The notes: a model not told the origin generated them from the sequence alone. A stretch of 6,374 bases of DNA from Gaiellales bacterium (GCA_030831375.1 JAURLF010000079.1:1-6374), one strand, 5' to 3'; shown: positions 1 through 5,334, counted from the first letter of the stretch. Made by a program: numbers and translations.

Positions 1-417
1 CCGCGACTGGTCGCGCTTCCGCCCATCGAGAGATCATGCGCCGCGAAGCCGGCTTCGATGCGCTCGAAAGAGAGTCCGCTTCGGATCGGGGCGCTCGCCC
101 CCGGCCTGACCGACGCCACCGACCTGGAGGAGGCCGCGGCGCTCGTGCGCGTCGTGCTCGACCCGCCGCCCCTCGCGGCGCCGACCGACGCGGACCGCGC
201 CGCCGCGGCGGCACTGCTCGAGCGGCTGCCCGCGGAGCCGGAGCCGCTCGACGCCGAACGAGCGGCCGAGCTGATCGCCCGGCTCGACTGCGGCAAGCGC
301 CCCCTGCGACGCGTCCTGACGGCCGCCGACAGCGGCATCCCGCTACCGTTCGTGCTCGCGGCGCTGCCGCGCGACGCGGCCCTCGCCCGCGCCCGCGCCG
401 CCCTCGACCAGCCATGA
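1..417 (+). CDS. gltX: Glutamyl-tRNA synthetase, C-terminal part (partial, probable)
   Basis: The frame is open from the left window edge to the TGA at 415-417 (138 residues visible). The last ~110 residues look like the helical anticodon-binding C-terminus of bacterial GluRS. They have a DLEEAAALVRVVL helix, an acidic spacer, then PLRRVLTAADSGIPLPFVLAAL and a final RDAALARARAAL, which corresponds to the family ending 'LRVALTG...PPLFE...LLGRERALARL'. GluRS charges tRNA(Glu) in the cytoplasm, but the catalytic domain lies outside the window, so activity cannot be judged. The position before cysS fits the Bacillus order gltX-cysE-cysS. The stop overlaps the cysS start (ATGA). An in-frame ATG at 58 has no ribosome-binding site and would give a 119-residue protein without a catalytic domain. 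In bases 1 to about 80 no frame shows the strong G/C third-position bias seen downstream, so a frameshift or a degraded 5' end is possible. The family call is from pattern memory and is moderate. Confidence 0.55.
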   Translation, partial: PRLVALPPIERSCAAKPASMRSKESPLRIGALAPGLTDATDLEEAAALVRVVLDPPPLAAPTDADRAAAAALLERLPAEPEPLDAERAAELIARLDCGKRPLRRVLTAADSGIPLPFVLAALPRDAALARARAALDQP

Positions 418-1805
418 CGCTTCGCCTCTACGACTCCCTGCGCCGCGCCGTCTGCGACGTCGACCCCTTGCAGGCCGGCCGGCTCGGGCTGTACGTCTGC
501 GGGCCGACGGTGTACGGCCCCGTGCACGTCGGCAACGCGCGGCCCTTCGTCGTCGCCCAGACCCTCGCCCGGCACCTGCGCCGCCAGGGCTGGGAGGTGC
601 GCGTCGTCTCGAACCTGACCGACATCAACGACAAGATCTACGCCGCCGCGGCCGCCGAGGGGATCGACAGCCGCGAGCTGGCCGCGCGCGAGGCGGCCGG
701 TTACCTGGCGGACACCTCGCGCCTCGGCCTCGGCCGCCCCGACGTCGAGCCGAAGGTGACGGAGTCGCTGCCGGGGATCATCGCGATGACCGAGGCGCTG
801 ATCGCCTCGGGCCACGCCTACGTGAGCGACGGCGACGTCTACTTCGACGTCGGCGGCTTTCCGTCGTACGGGGCGCTGTCGGGCCAGCGGGTCGACGAGA
901 TGCAGCCCGAGGAGGTCACCGCGAAGAAGCGCGCGCCGCTCGACTTCGCGCTCTGGAAGGCGCAGAAGCCCGGCGAGGACGCCGCCTGGGACTCGCCGTG
1001 GGGGCCGGGTCGGCCCGGCTGGCACATCGAGTGCTCCGCGATGGCGATGAGCGCGCTCGGCGAGGAGATCGACATCCACGGCGGCGGCATCGACCTCAAG
1101 TTCCCGCACCACGAGAACGAGCGTGCCCAGTCCGAGGCTATGACCGGACGCCCGCTCGCCCGCACGTGGCTCCACAACGGCCTCCTGCGCTTCGGCGGCG
1201 ACAAGATGTCGAAGTCGCTTGGCAACGTGGAGCGCCTGCGCGACGCGCTCGACCGGATGGAGCCCGAGACGCTGCTGATGCTGTTCGCACGCGCCCACTA
1301 CCGCTCGAACGTCGACTACAGCCCCGATTCGCTCGAGGACGCCGCACGCTCCAACGACCGTCTGCGCGAGGCTCTGCGGCGCGCCGCGCGGGCCGCGGCC
1401 GACGCGGCCCCCGCCGACGGCGGCCCGCTGGCTGTGGCCGCCGCGGAGGCCGACGCGCGATTCCGGGCCGCCCTCGACGATGACTTCTCGACCCCGGAGG
1501 GCCTCGCCGCCCTGTTCGATCTGGTGCGGACGCTGAACGCCGCGCTCGACGCCGGCGACCAGGACCCCGCCGACGCGGCCCGGGCCCGCGCGGTGCTCGT
1601 CGAGTGCCTCGACGTGGTCGGGCTGGCCGGCCTCGCGGCGGCGGCCGACGGCCCGCCCGCCGAGGCCGTGGCCCTGATGGAGGAGCGCGAGGCTGCGCGC
1701 GCGGACCGCGATTTCGCGCGCGCCGACGAGCTGCGGGACGCGCTGCGCGACCTCGGCTGGGCGGTGCAGGACCTTCCCGACGGCCCCGAGCTCGCGCCGC
1801 TGTGA
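414..1805 (+). CDS. cysS: Cysteinyl-tRNA synthetase
   Basis: Charges tRNA(Cys) with cysteine using ATP in the cytoplasm; essential for translation. The protein has 463 residues, close to E. coli CysS (461). All class I hallmarks are present: the HIGH-type motif as HVGN at 38-41 within GPTVYGPVHVGNARP, and KMSKS at 264-268 in DKMSKSLGNV. The expected zinc ligands are C29, C207 (in GWHIECSAM), H232 and E236 (in FPHHENE), spaced as in the E. coli enzyme (C28, C209, H234, E238). The Rossmann catalytic domain covers roughly 20-310 and the alpha-helical DALR/anticodon region the rest, ending in a short DLPDGPEL tail. The frame is open back to 36, but the ATG at 414 is chosen because the protein there starts exactly like the family (MTLRLYDSLRR). 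That ATG overlaps the upstream stop as ATGA with no clear Shine-Dalgarno, suggesting translational coupling. It also overlaps the next gene by 4 bp. Confidence 0.97.
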   Translation: MTLRLYDSLRRAVCDVDPLQAGRLGLYVCGPTVYGPVHVGNARPFVVAQTLARHLRRQGWEVRVVSNLTDINDKIYAAAAAEGIDSRELAAREAAGYLADTSRLGLGRPDVEPKVTESLPGIIAMTEALIASGHAYVSDGDVYFDVGGFPSYGALSGQRVDEMQPEEVTAKKRAPLDFALWKAQKPGEDAAWDSPWGPGRPGWHIECSAMAMSALGEEIDIHGGGIDLKFPHHENERAQSEAMTGRPLARTWLHNGLLRFGGDKMSKSLGNVERLRDALDRMEPETLLMLFARAHYRSNVDYSPDSLEDAARSNDRLREALRRAARAAADAAPADGGPLAVAAAEADARFRAALDDDFSTPEGLAALFDLVRTLNAALDAGDQDPADAARARAVLVECLDVVGLAGLAAAADGPPAEAVALMEEREAARADRDFARADELRDALRDLGWAVQDLPDGPELAPL

Positions 1806-2512
1806 CGGGCGACGTCGTCTACGGGCGCCAGCCGGTGCGCGAGGCGCTGCGCGGGCGGCGTGTCGTGCGGGAGATCCTCGCCACCCCGAAGGCGCTGGAG
1901 GCACTCGCCTGGATCGGCGAGGCCGACTGCCCGGTGCGCGCGTCGGACGCGGGGGAGATCGGCAACCTCGCCCGCAGCACCGACCACCAGGGCGTCCTCG
2001 CCCGTGTCGACCCGTATCCGTACGCCGATCCCGACGAGTTGCTCGCGGGCCCTGCGCCGCTGCTCGTCGCGCTCGACGGCGTCACGGACCCGCACAACCT
2101 GGGCGCGATCGCCCGCAGCGCGGAATGCGCCGGCGCCGACGGCCTGATCGTGCCGCGCCACGGCGCGGCGGAGGTGACGGCGGCGGTGGCCAAGGCCAGC
2201 GCGGGTGCGGTCGAGCACCTGCCGATCGCCGTCGCTCCGAACCTCGCCGACTGGCTGGCCCGGGCCAAGCGCCCCGGCCTGTGGGCCTACGCGGCGGCCG
2301 CCGACGGCGCGATGCCGTACGCGCAGGCCGACTACACGGATGGCTGCGTGTTCGTACTGGGCGCGGAGGGCGCGGGGCTGAGGCCGCGCGTGCGCGCGGC
2401 CTGCGACGCGGCCGTGGCGCTGCCGATCGCGGGCCGGATCGACTCACTCAACGTCTCCGTCGCCGCCGGGGTGCTGCTCTACGAGGCCGTGCGCCAGCGC
2501 GCCCGCTGCTGA
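1802..2512 (+). CDS. rlmB: 23S rRNA (guanosine-2'-O)-methyltransferase, TrmH/SpoU family
   Basis: SPOUT-class SAM-dependent RNA 2'-O-methyltransferase. By similarity to RlmB it modifies the G2251 position (E. coli numbering) of 23S rRNA; SPOUT enzymes usually act as dimers. The protein has 236 residues. A short L30e-like RNA-binding domain (about 4-75) opens with VYGRQPVREAL and ends with STDHQGVLARV. The knotted catalytic domain carries the three family motifs: DGVTDPHNLGAIARSAE (93-108, N99 and R105), VLGAEGAGL (185-193, E189) and LPIAGRIDSLNVSVAAGVLLYEA (N217). The GTG at 1802 is chosen because it overlaps the cysS stop (GTGA) and places VYGRQPV at the usual N-terminus; the frame extends upstream into cysS without similarity. 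Expression is probably coupled to cysS. Paralogues in this family can target tRNA or other rRNA sites, so the exact target is inferred from family resemblance and the cysS-rlmB-sigH neighbourhood. Confidence 0.92.
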   Translation: MTGDVVYGRQPVREALRGRRVVREILATPKALEALAWIGEADCPVRASDAGEIGNLARSTDHQGVLARVDPYPYADPDELLAGPAPLLVALDGVTDPHNLGAIARSAECAGADGLIVPRHGAAEVTAAVAKASAGAVEHLPIAVAPNLADWLARAKRPGLWAYAAAADGAMPYAQADYTDGCVFVLGAEGAGLRPRVRAACDAAVALPIAGRIDSLNVSVAAGVLLYEAVRQRARC

Positions 2513-2582
2513 GCGGATTCCTCAGGCTCAGGTCCGGGTAGTCGGATAGCCGCATACCTATCCGACTGCTCGGAATCCGCTC
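2511..2582 (+). terminator. Long nested hairpin overlapping rlmB stop (possible terminator or structured element)
   Basis: Two nested perfect inverted repeats. The outer arms are GAGCGGATTCC (2511-2521) and GGAATCCGCTC (2572-2582), 11 bp. The inner arms are AGTCGGATAG (2540-2549) and CTATCCGACT (2558-2567), 10 bp, with an 8-nt loop. The inner stem extends to 17 bp (2533-2549 with 2558-2574) if two G-U pairs are allowed; it then shares 2572-2574 with the outer arm. The first two bases of the outer arm lie in the rlmB stop codon. No T-run follows, so a classical intrinsic terminator is not shown. U-tract-poor terminators are proposed in actinobacteria, so ending the gltX-cysS-rlmB transcript is the simplest role. 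A processing site or regulatory leader is also possible. Confidence 0.5.
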
Positions 2583-2642
2583 TGCAATGCGATATTCCGG
2601 TGATTGCGGCGGATTCGGAATGTAACGGTTTGCAGGCAAATT

Positions 2643-2670
2643 AGGGTTTGACCTATTGAATCTCGAATTG
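2643..2670 (+). promoter_or_regulatory. Candidate SigH-type promoter upstream of sigH
   Basis: Within an AT-richer stretch (2641-2680 is about 38% GC) the sequence reads AGGGTTT (2643-2649), 12 nt, then CTCGAATTG (2662-2670). The Bacillus SigH consensus is RNAGGAWWW, 11-12 nt, RNNGAATWW. The AGG, the WWW, the GAAT core, one following W and the spacer all match. The A after AGG is a G here, and both R positions and the final W do not match. If real, sigH would be under its own control with a 5' leader of roughly 85 nt. A weak housekeeping alternative is TTGTAT (2674-2679), 17 nt, CATGGT (2697-2702). TTGACC at 2648-2653 has no suitable -10 at normal spacing. The consensus comes from a distant phylum, so this is tentative. 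Confidence 0.33.
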
Positions 2671-2754
2671 CCCTTGTATTTGCCCGACGCGTCTGGCATG
2701 GTGCGGATGTCCGTCATCACCCTCTAGCGGAGCATGAGGTTGAGGACGGAGACT

Positions 2755-2760
2755 GGAGGA
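2755..2760 (+). promoter_or_regulatory. Ribosome-binding site of sigH, unusually close to ATG
   Basis: GGAGGA is the only strong Shine-Dalgarno in the window, but GGAGG ends just 3 nt before the ATG at 2763, shorter than the usual 5-9 nt. A second weaker GGAG lies at 2748-2751, 11 nt from the ATG. No other in-frame ATG, GTG or TTG lies nearby upstream or in the first codons, so the ATG at 2763 stands. Confidence 0.55.
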
Positions 2761-2762
2761 CC

Positions 2763-3449
2763 ATGTCGACCGCCCGCGCAGCCACCACCCGCACCGCCGC
2801 CGATCCCGCGGCGCGCCAGCGGCGCGACCAGGGCGATCTGGCCCTCGTCCTGCGCGCCCGCAACGGCAGCGAGGTGGCCCTCGACCAGCTGATCCGCCGC
2901 TACCAGCCGTTCGTGCGCCTCAAGGCCTCGAGCTACTTCCTCGCCGGTGGCGACGCCGACGACCTCCAGCAGGAGGGCCTGATCGGCCTCTACAAGGCGA
3001 TTCGCGACTACCGCGTCGACCGCGAGACATCGTTCCGCTCGTTCGCGGAGCTGTGCATCACGCGTCAGATCATCACGGCCATCAAGGGCGCCACCCGCAA
3101 CAAGCACCAGCCCCTCAACGGCTACATCTCGTTCAGCCACACGCCGGCCGGCAGCGACCCCGAGGGCGGCGACTGCACCCTCGGCGACGCCATCGCCGGC
3201 TCGCCAACGCTCGATCCCGCCTCCCGCGTGGTCTCCACCGACGAGCTGGAGTCGCTCGTCGAGATGCTCGGCAGCGCGCTCTCGCCGCTCGAGTCCGAAG
3301 TGCTGGCCGCCTTCATGTCCGGCGAGTCGTACGAGGCGATCGCGGCTCGGGCCGGATGCGACCCCAAGGCCGTCGACAACGCCCTCCAACGCGTCAAGCG
3401 CAAGATCGAGCAGCACCGCGCGCACCGCGAGCAGCCGGCGACCGCCTAG
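2763..3449 (+). CDS. sigH: RNA polymerase sigma factor, SigH/Spo0H type
   Basis: Sigma-70-family alternative sigma factor that directs core RNA polymerase to a specific promoter set; 228 residues against 218 for Bacillus SigH. After a variable N-terminus (1-24), region 2 spans about 25-115. It includes YQPFVRLKASSYFL (47-60, matching Bacillus 'RAKARSYFL'), DDLQQEGLIGLYKAIRDY (66-83, core-binding region 2.2) and the very conserved AELCITRQIITAIK (95-108), followed by ATRNKHQPLN. Region 4 (about 174-218) carries the helix-turn-helix with SYEAIAARAGCD and AVDNALQRVKRK, again nearly the Bacillus signature. Resemblance is strongest to Spo0H rather than to ECF or SigB-type factors. In Firmicutes SigH drives early sporulation and competence genes; in high-GC actinobacteria the role is not known to me and sporulation should not be assumed. 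It lies 250 bp after rlmB, with its own AT-rich upstream region, and 9 bp before the permease gene. Confidence 0.93.
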   Translation: MSTARAATTRTAADPAARQRRDQGDLALVLRARNGSEVALDQLIRRYQPFVRLKASSYFLAGGDADDLQQEGLIGLYKAIRDYRVDRETSFRSFAELCITRQIITAIKGATRNKHQPLNGYISFSHTPAGSDPEGGDCTLGDAIAGSPTLDPASRVVSTDELESLVEMLGSALSPLESEVLAAFMSGESYEAIAARAGCDPKAVDNALQRVKRKIEQHRAHREQPATA

Positions 3450-3458
3450 ATTCCCGGC
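3447..3458 (+). promoter_or_regulatory. Candidate leaderless promoter (-10 TAGATT) for the permease gene
   Basis: TAGATT (3447-3452) is followed by exactly 6 nt (cccggc) and the ATG at 3459, so transcription would start at or next to the A of the ATG. The box overlaps the sigH stop codon (TAG). No Shine-Dalgarno and no recognisable -35 are visible. The same arrangement precedes two other genes in this window. Confidence 0.5.
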
Positions 3459-4232
3459 ATGACGCCGGGAGAACTCGCCCTCGCGGGCCTCGCCGCGCTC
3501 GCCGCCGGCGTCGTCAACGCGCTCGCCGGCGGCGGCACGCTGATCTCGTTCCCCGTCCTGCTCGCCCTCGGTGTGCCGCCGATCGCCGCGAACGTCACCA
3601 ACACGGTGGCGCTGGTCCCCGGCTACCTCGGAGGCACGATCGCGCAGCGCGGCGACCTGGCCGGCCAGGGCCGCAGGATGCGCGTGCTCCTGCCCGTCGC
3701 CGCCCTCGGCGGCATCCTCGGCGGCGTCCTGCTCCTGCGCACCCCGGAGGACGCTTTCGAGGTGCTGATCCCGTTCCTGATCCTCGCTGCCGTGGCGATC
3801 CTCGCGCTCGGAGACGCCGTCAAGCGGCGCGTGGCCGAGCGGATCTCGCGGCTCGGTGCGGACGGTCGTGAGCACCTCGTCGGGCCTGCGCTCGGCCTCT
3901 TCGGGGCCGCGATCTACGGCGGCTACTTCGGCGGCGGACTCGGGATCATCGTGCTCGCCGTGCTCGGCGTCGTCCTGGTCGACACGCTGACCCGGCTCAA
4001 CGCGCTCAAGCAGGCCACCAGCCTCGTGGTCAACGCAGCGGCCGCGATCGTCTTCGTCGGCTTCGGCGACGTGCTCTGGGCCACGGCGCTCGTGATGCTC
4101 GTCTGCGCCGTGATCGGCGGTTTCCTCGGTGGCTCCCTCGCCGGCCGTGTGCCCGCCCGCGTCCTGCAGCGGATCGTGCTCGTGATCGGCGTCACCGTGG
4201 CCGTCGGCTACGCCGTGCGCACCTTCCTCTAG
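3459..4232 (+). CDS. TauE/SafE-family (DUF81) membrane transporter
   Basis: Inner-membrane permease of 257 residues, typical for the family, which includes proposed sulfite/sulfonate-related anion exporters (TauE, SafE). The substrate here cannot be read from sequence. The protein is almost entirely hydrophobic with about 7-8 membrane helices. It shows the internal duplication of the family: the first half has GVVNALAGGGTLISFPVLLALG (17-38) then ANVTNTVAL (44-52), and the second half has the matching GGYFGGGLGIIVLAVLG (from 154) followed by LNALKQATSLVVNAAAA. A cytoplasmic charged loop (about 120-138, KRRVAERISRLGADGREH) separates the halves. The ATG at 3459 is 9 bp after sigH. Cotranscription with sigH is possible, but a TAGATT box 6 nt upstream suggests its own start. 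The 3' end overlaps the convergent phosphodiesterase gene by 4 bp. No sulfur-metabolism gene is adjacent, so a sulfite role is only a family guess. Confidence 0.9.
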   Translation: MTPGELALAGLAALAAGVVNALAGGGTLISFPVLLALGVPPIAANVTNTVALVPGYLGGTIAQRGDLAGQGRRMRVLLPVAALGGILGGVLLLRTPEDAFEVLIPFLILAAVAILALGDAVKRRVAERISRLGADGREHLVGPALGLFGAAIYGGYFGGGLGIIVLAVLGVVLVDTLTRLNALKQATSLVVNAAAAIVFVGFGDVLWATALVMLVCAVIGGFLGGSLAGRVPARVLQRIVLVIGVTVAVGYAVRTFL

Positions 4233-4930
4233 GCGGCGCGGGCGAGAACGCTCGCGGCGGCGGCGCGAGCCGGGTCCGGCACGTTCGTCGTGACGCCGTC
4301 CACACCCATCGCGACGAGCCGCGCGATCGCGGCCGGCTCGTCGGGCGTCCAGCACCAGATCTCGCCGCCGGCGCGGTGCACCTGCGCCACGAGCTTCGGG
4401 GTCACGAGCCGGTACTGCACCGTCACGAGGTCGACGTGGGTCGCGCGCATCAGGAGATCGACGCGGCTCGTCCACGCCCAGCGGCGCAGGCGCGAGGCCG
4501 TCCAGCCGAGGGCGCGTGCCCAGTCGTGGTGATGGCGCGGGATCGTGAGGCCGACGCGGATGCGCGGCTCGAGGTGCCGAACCCACAGCGCCTGCTCCCA
4601 ACCGCCGCCCGTCAGGACCACCCGCTCGACCATGTCGCCCGCGCGCAGCTCGTGCACCAGCTGCTCGGCGATGCCGTTCTGCTTGAGGTCGAGGTTGAGC
4701 GGGATGCCGGCCCGCTCGCACAGCGTGAGGGCCTGGCGCAGGAGCGGCGCGTCGGGGCTGGGACCTCGGTCGTGCGCGAGCACCAGCTGGCCGTCCGAGC
4801 GGCGCCGGCGCACATCCACCTCGACCATGTCGCAGCCCAGCCGGAGCGCATCCGCGATCTGCGCCAGCGAGTTGTCGCCGAAGCCGGTGCGGTAGCCCCG
4901 GTGCGCGATATGGAGGTGATGGTGGCCCAT
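4229..4930 (-). CDS. Glycerophosphodiester phosphodiesterase family protein
   Basis: GDPD-family TIM-barrel hydrolase of 233 residues, within the usual size for small bacterial members. Typical substrates are glycerophosphodiesters from phospholipid turnover, giving glycerol-3-phosphate and an alcohol. The N-terminal signature is clear: AHRGYRTGFGDNSL (9-22, H10 and R11), then GCDMVEVDVRR (E37, D39 as metal ligands), then DGQLVLAHD (H53, the second catalytic histidine). The barrel end has the family's GVDGVTTNVPD (about 209-219). Two positions are shifted: the family 'PENT' is GDNS (Glu to Asp), and the strand usually written 'IEIK' is LDLK (D81, K83). No signal peptide is seen; the protein starts MGHHHLHIAHRG, so it is probably cytoplasmic. 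The frame runs upstream to 5131, but the ATG at 4930 is chosen because the barrel signature begins right after it and a TACGTT box lies 6 nt upstream. It is convergent with the permease gene and divergent from the 99-residue membrane protein gene. Confidence 0.91.
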   Translation of the reverse strand: MGHHHLHIAHRGYRTGFGDNSLAQIADALRLGCDMVEVDVRRRRSDGQLVLAHDRGPSPDAPLLRQALTLCERAGIPLNLDLKQNGIAEQLVHELRAGDMVERVVLTGGGWEQALWVRHLEPRIRVGLTIPRHHHDWARALGWTASRLRRWAWTSRVDLLMRATHVDLVTVQYRLVTPKLVAQVHRAGGEIWCWTPDEPAAIARLVAMGVDGVTTNVPDPARAAAASVLARAA

Positions 4931-4942
4931 GGCTCGAACGTA
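4931..4942 (-). promoter_or_regulatory. Candidate leaderless promoter (-10 TACGTT) for the GDPD gene
   Basis: On the minus strand TACGTT (4942-4937) is followed by 6 nt (cgagcc) and the ATG at 4930. No Shine-Dalgarno or clear -35 is visible. A second -10-like TAGGAT lies at 4958-4953 on the same strand. The 104-bp divergent spacer 4931-5034 holds this box and that of the plus-strand gene at 5035; nothing else is recognisable in it. Confidence 0.5.
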
Positions 4943-5022
4943 CCCGCTGCCGATCCTAGTCCCTGCGGGCTTCACCGGATCGGAAACGGGGCGACACCGG
5001 TCCGTCGCCCCCGCGCAGCGTC

Positions 5023-5034
5023 TACGGTTGGGCC
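5023..5034 (+). promoter_or_regulatory. Candidate leaderless promoter (-10 TACGGT) for the small membrane protein gene
   Basis: TACGGT (5023-5028) is followed by 6 nt (tgggcc) and the ATG at 5035. There is no Shine-Dalgarno and no recognisable -35. It has the same geometry as the boxes before the permease and GDPD genes, which supports both the promoter and the chosen start codon. Confidence 0.5.
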
Positions 5035-5334
5035 ATGCCCCAGCCCGCGTCGCGCCGCGTCCTGCCGACCACCGGCCTCGGCCGGGCCGGCGCCCTGGTC
5101 GCCCTGCTCGGCCTCCTGGCCGTGGTCGCACTGGTCGTCACGGACGTCCTGCAGGCGGGCCCCGACGAGCGGCCGGGCTTCCTGATCGGCTGGGTGGCGA
5201 TCACCGCCAGCGGCGTGCTGCTGCACGTCGCGCTGCGCCGCGGAGAGCGGGCGCTTCTCGCCTACGTCGCGCTGATTCCCTTCGGGCTGTTCCTGCTGCT
5301 CTTGCTGATGGAGCTGACCGGGCTCATGGAATAG
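5035..5334 (+). CDS. Small hydrophobic protein with three predicted membrane helices
   Basis: 99 residues; family not recognised. After a basic N-terminus (MPQPASRRV, positive residues on the cytoplasmic side by the positive-inside rule) there are three hydrophobic segments: about 18-39, 48-67 and 73-97, the last very leucine-rich (FGLFLLLLLMELTGL). The loops are short: QAGPDERPG between helices 1 and 2 and RRGERA between 2 and 3. It is probably an integral inner-membrane protein with N-terminus in and C-terminus out. Reasons to believe it is expressed: G/C third-position bias like its neighbours, a reading frame consistent with a membrane protein, and a TACGGT box 6 nt before the ATG. It is divergent from the GDPD gene with a 104-bp spacer. 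Its 3' end overlaps the convergent regulator gene by 11 bp. No function can be assigned. Confidence 0.75.
   Translation: MPQPASRRVLPTTGLGRAGALVALLGLLAVVALVVTDVLQAGPDERPGFLIGWVAITASGVLLHVALRRGERALLAYVALIPFGLFLLLLLMELTGLME

Noticed and set aside
36..413. N-terminal extension of the cysS frame back to the ATG at 36
   Set aside because: The extension is Arg/Pro/Gly-rich and out of frame with the gltX-like sequence. CysS similarity starts exactly at the ATG at 414.
1316..2218. 300-codon open frame on the minus strand across the cysS-rlmB junction
   Set aside because: Low-complexity Arg/Ala/Ser-rich translation antisense to two well-supported genes; a high-GC shadow.
2648..2653. TTGACC as a housekeeping -35 box for sigH
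   Set aside because: No -10-like hexamer lies 16-18 nt downstream; the nearest candidate (TGTATT, 2675-2680) needs a 21-nt spacer.
2448..2720. 90-codon minus-strand open frame in the rlmB-sigH spacer, starting at 2720
   Set aside because: Its codons lack the genome's third-position G/C bias, it runs through the long hairpin and into rlmB, and it shows no recognisable motif. It is better explained by the AT-rich regulatory region.
3459..4232. Specific assignment of the permease as a sulfite or taurine exporter
   Set aside because: The DUF81 family covers many substrates and no sulfur-metabolism gene is adjacent, so only the family name is supported.
2724..4721. 665-codon open frame on the minus strand across sigH, the permease gene and part of the GDPD gene
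   Set aside because: It is dominated by R, D, E, H, G and A with no domain signature, and lies opposite or out of frame with three clearly recognisable genes. Long antisense open frames are expected at this GC content.
4932..5131. N-terminal extension of the GDPD frame up to 5131
   Set aside because: The added 67 residues are Arg/Gly/Pro-rich and overlap the divergent promoter region and the start of the 99-residue gene. The GDPD signature begins right after the ATG at 4930.
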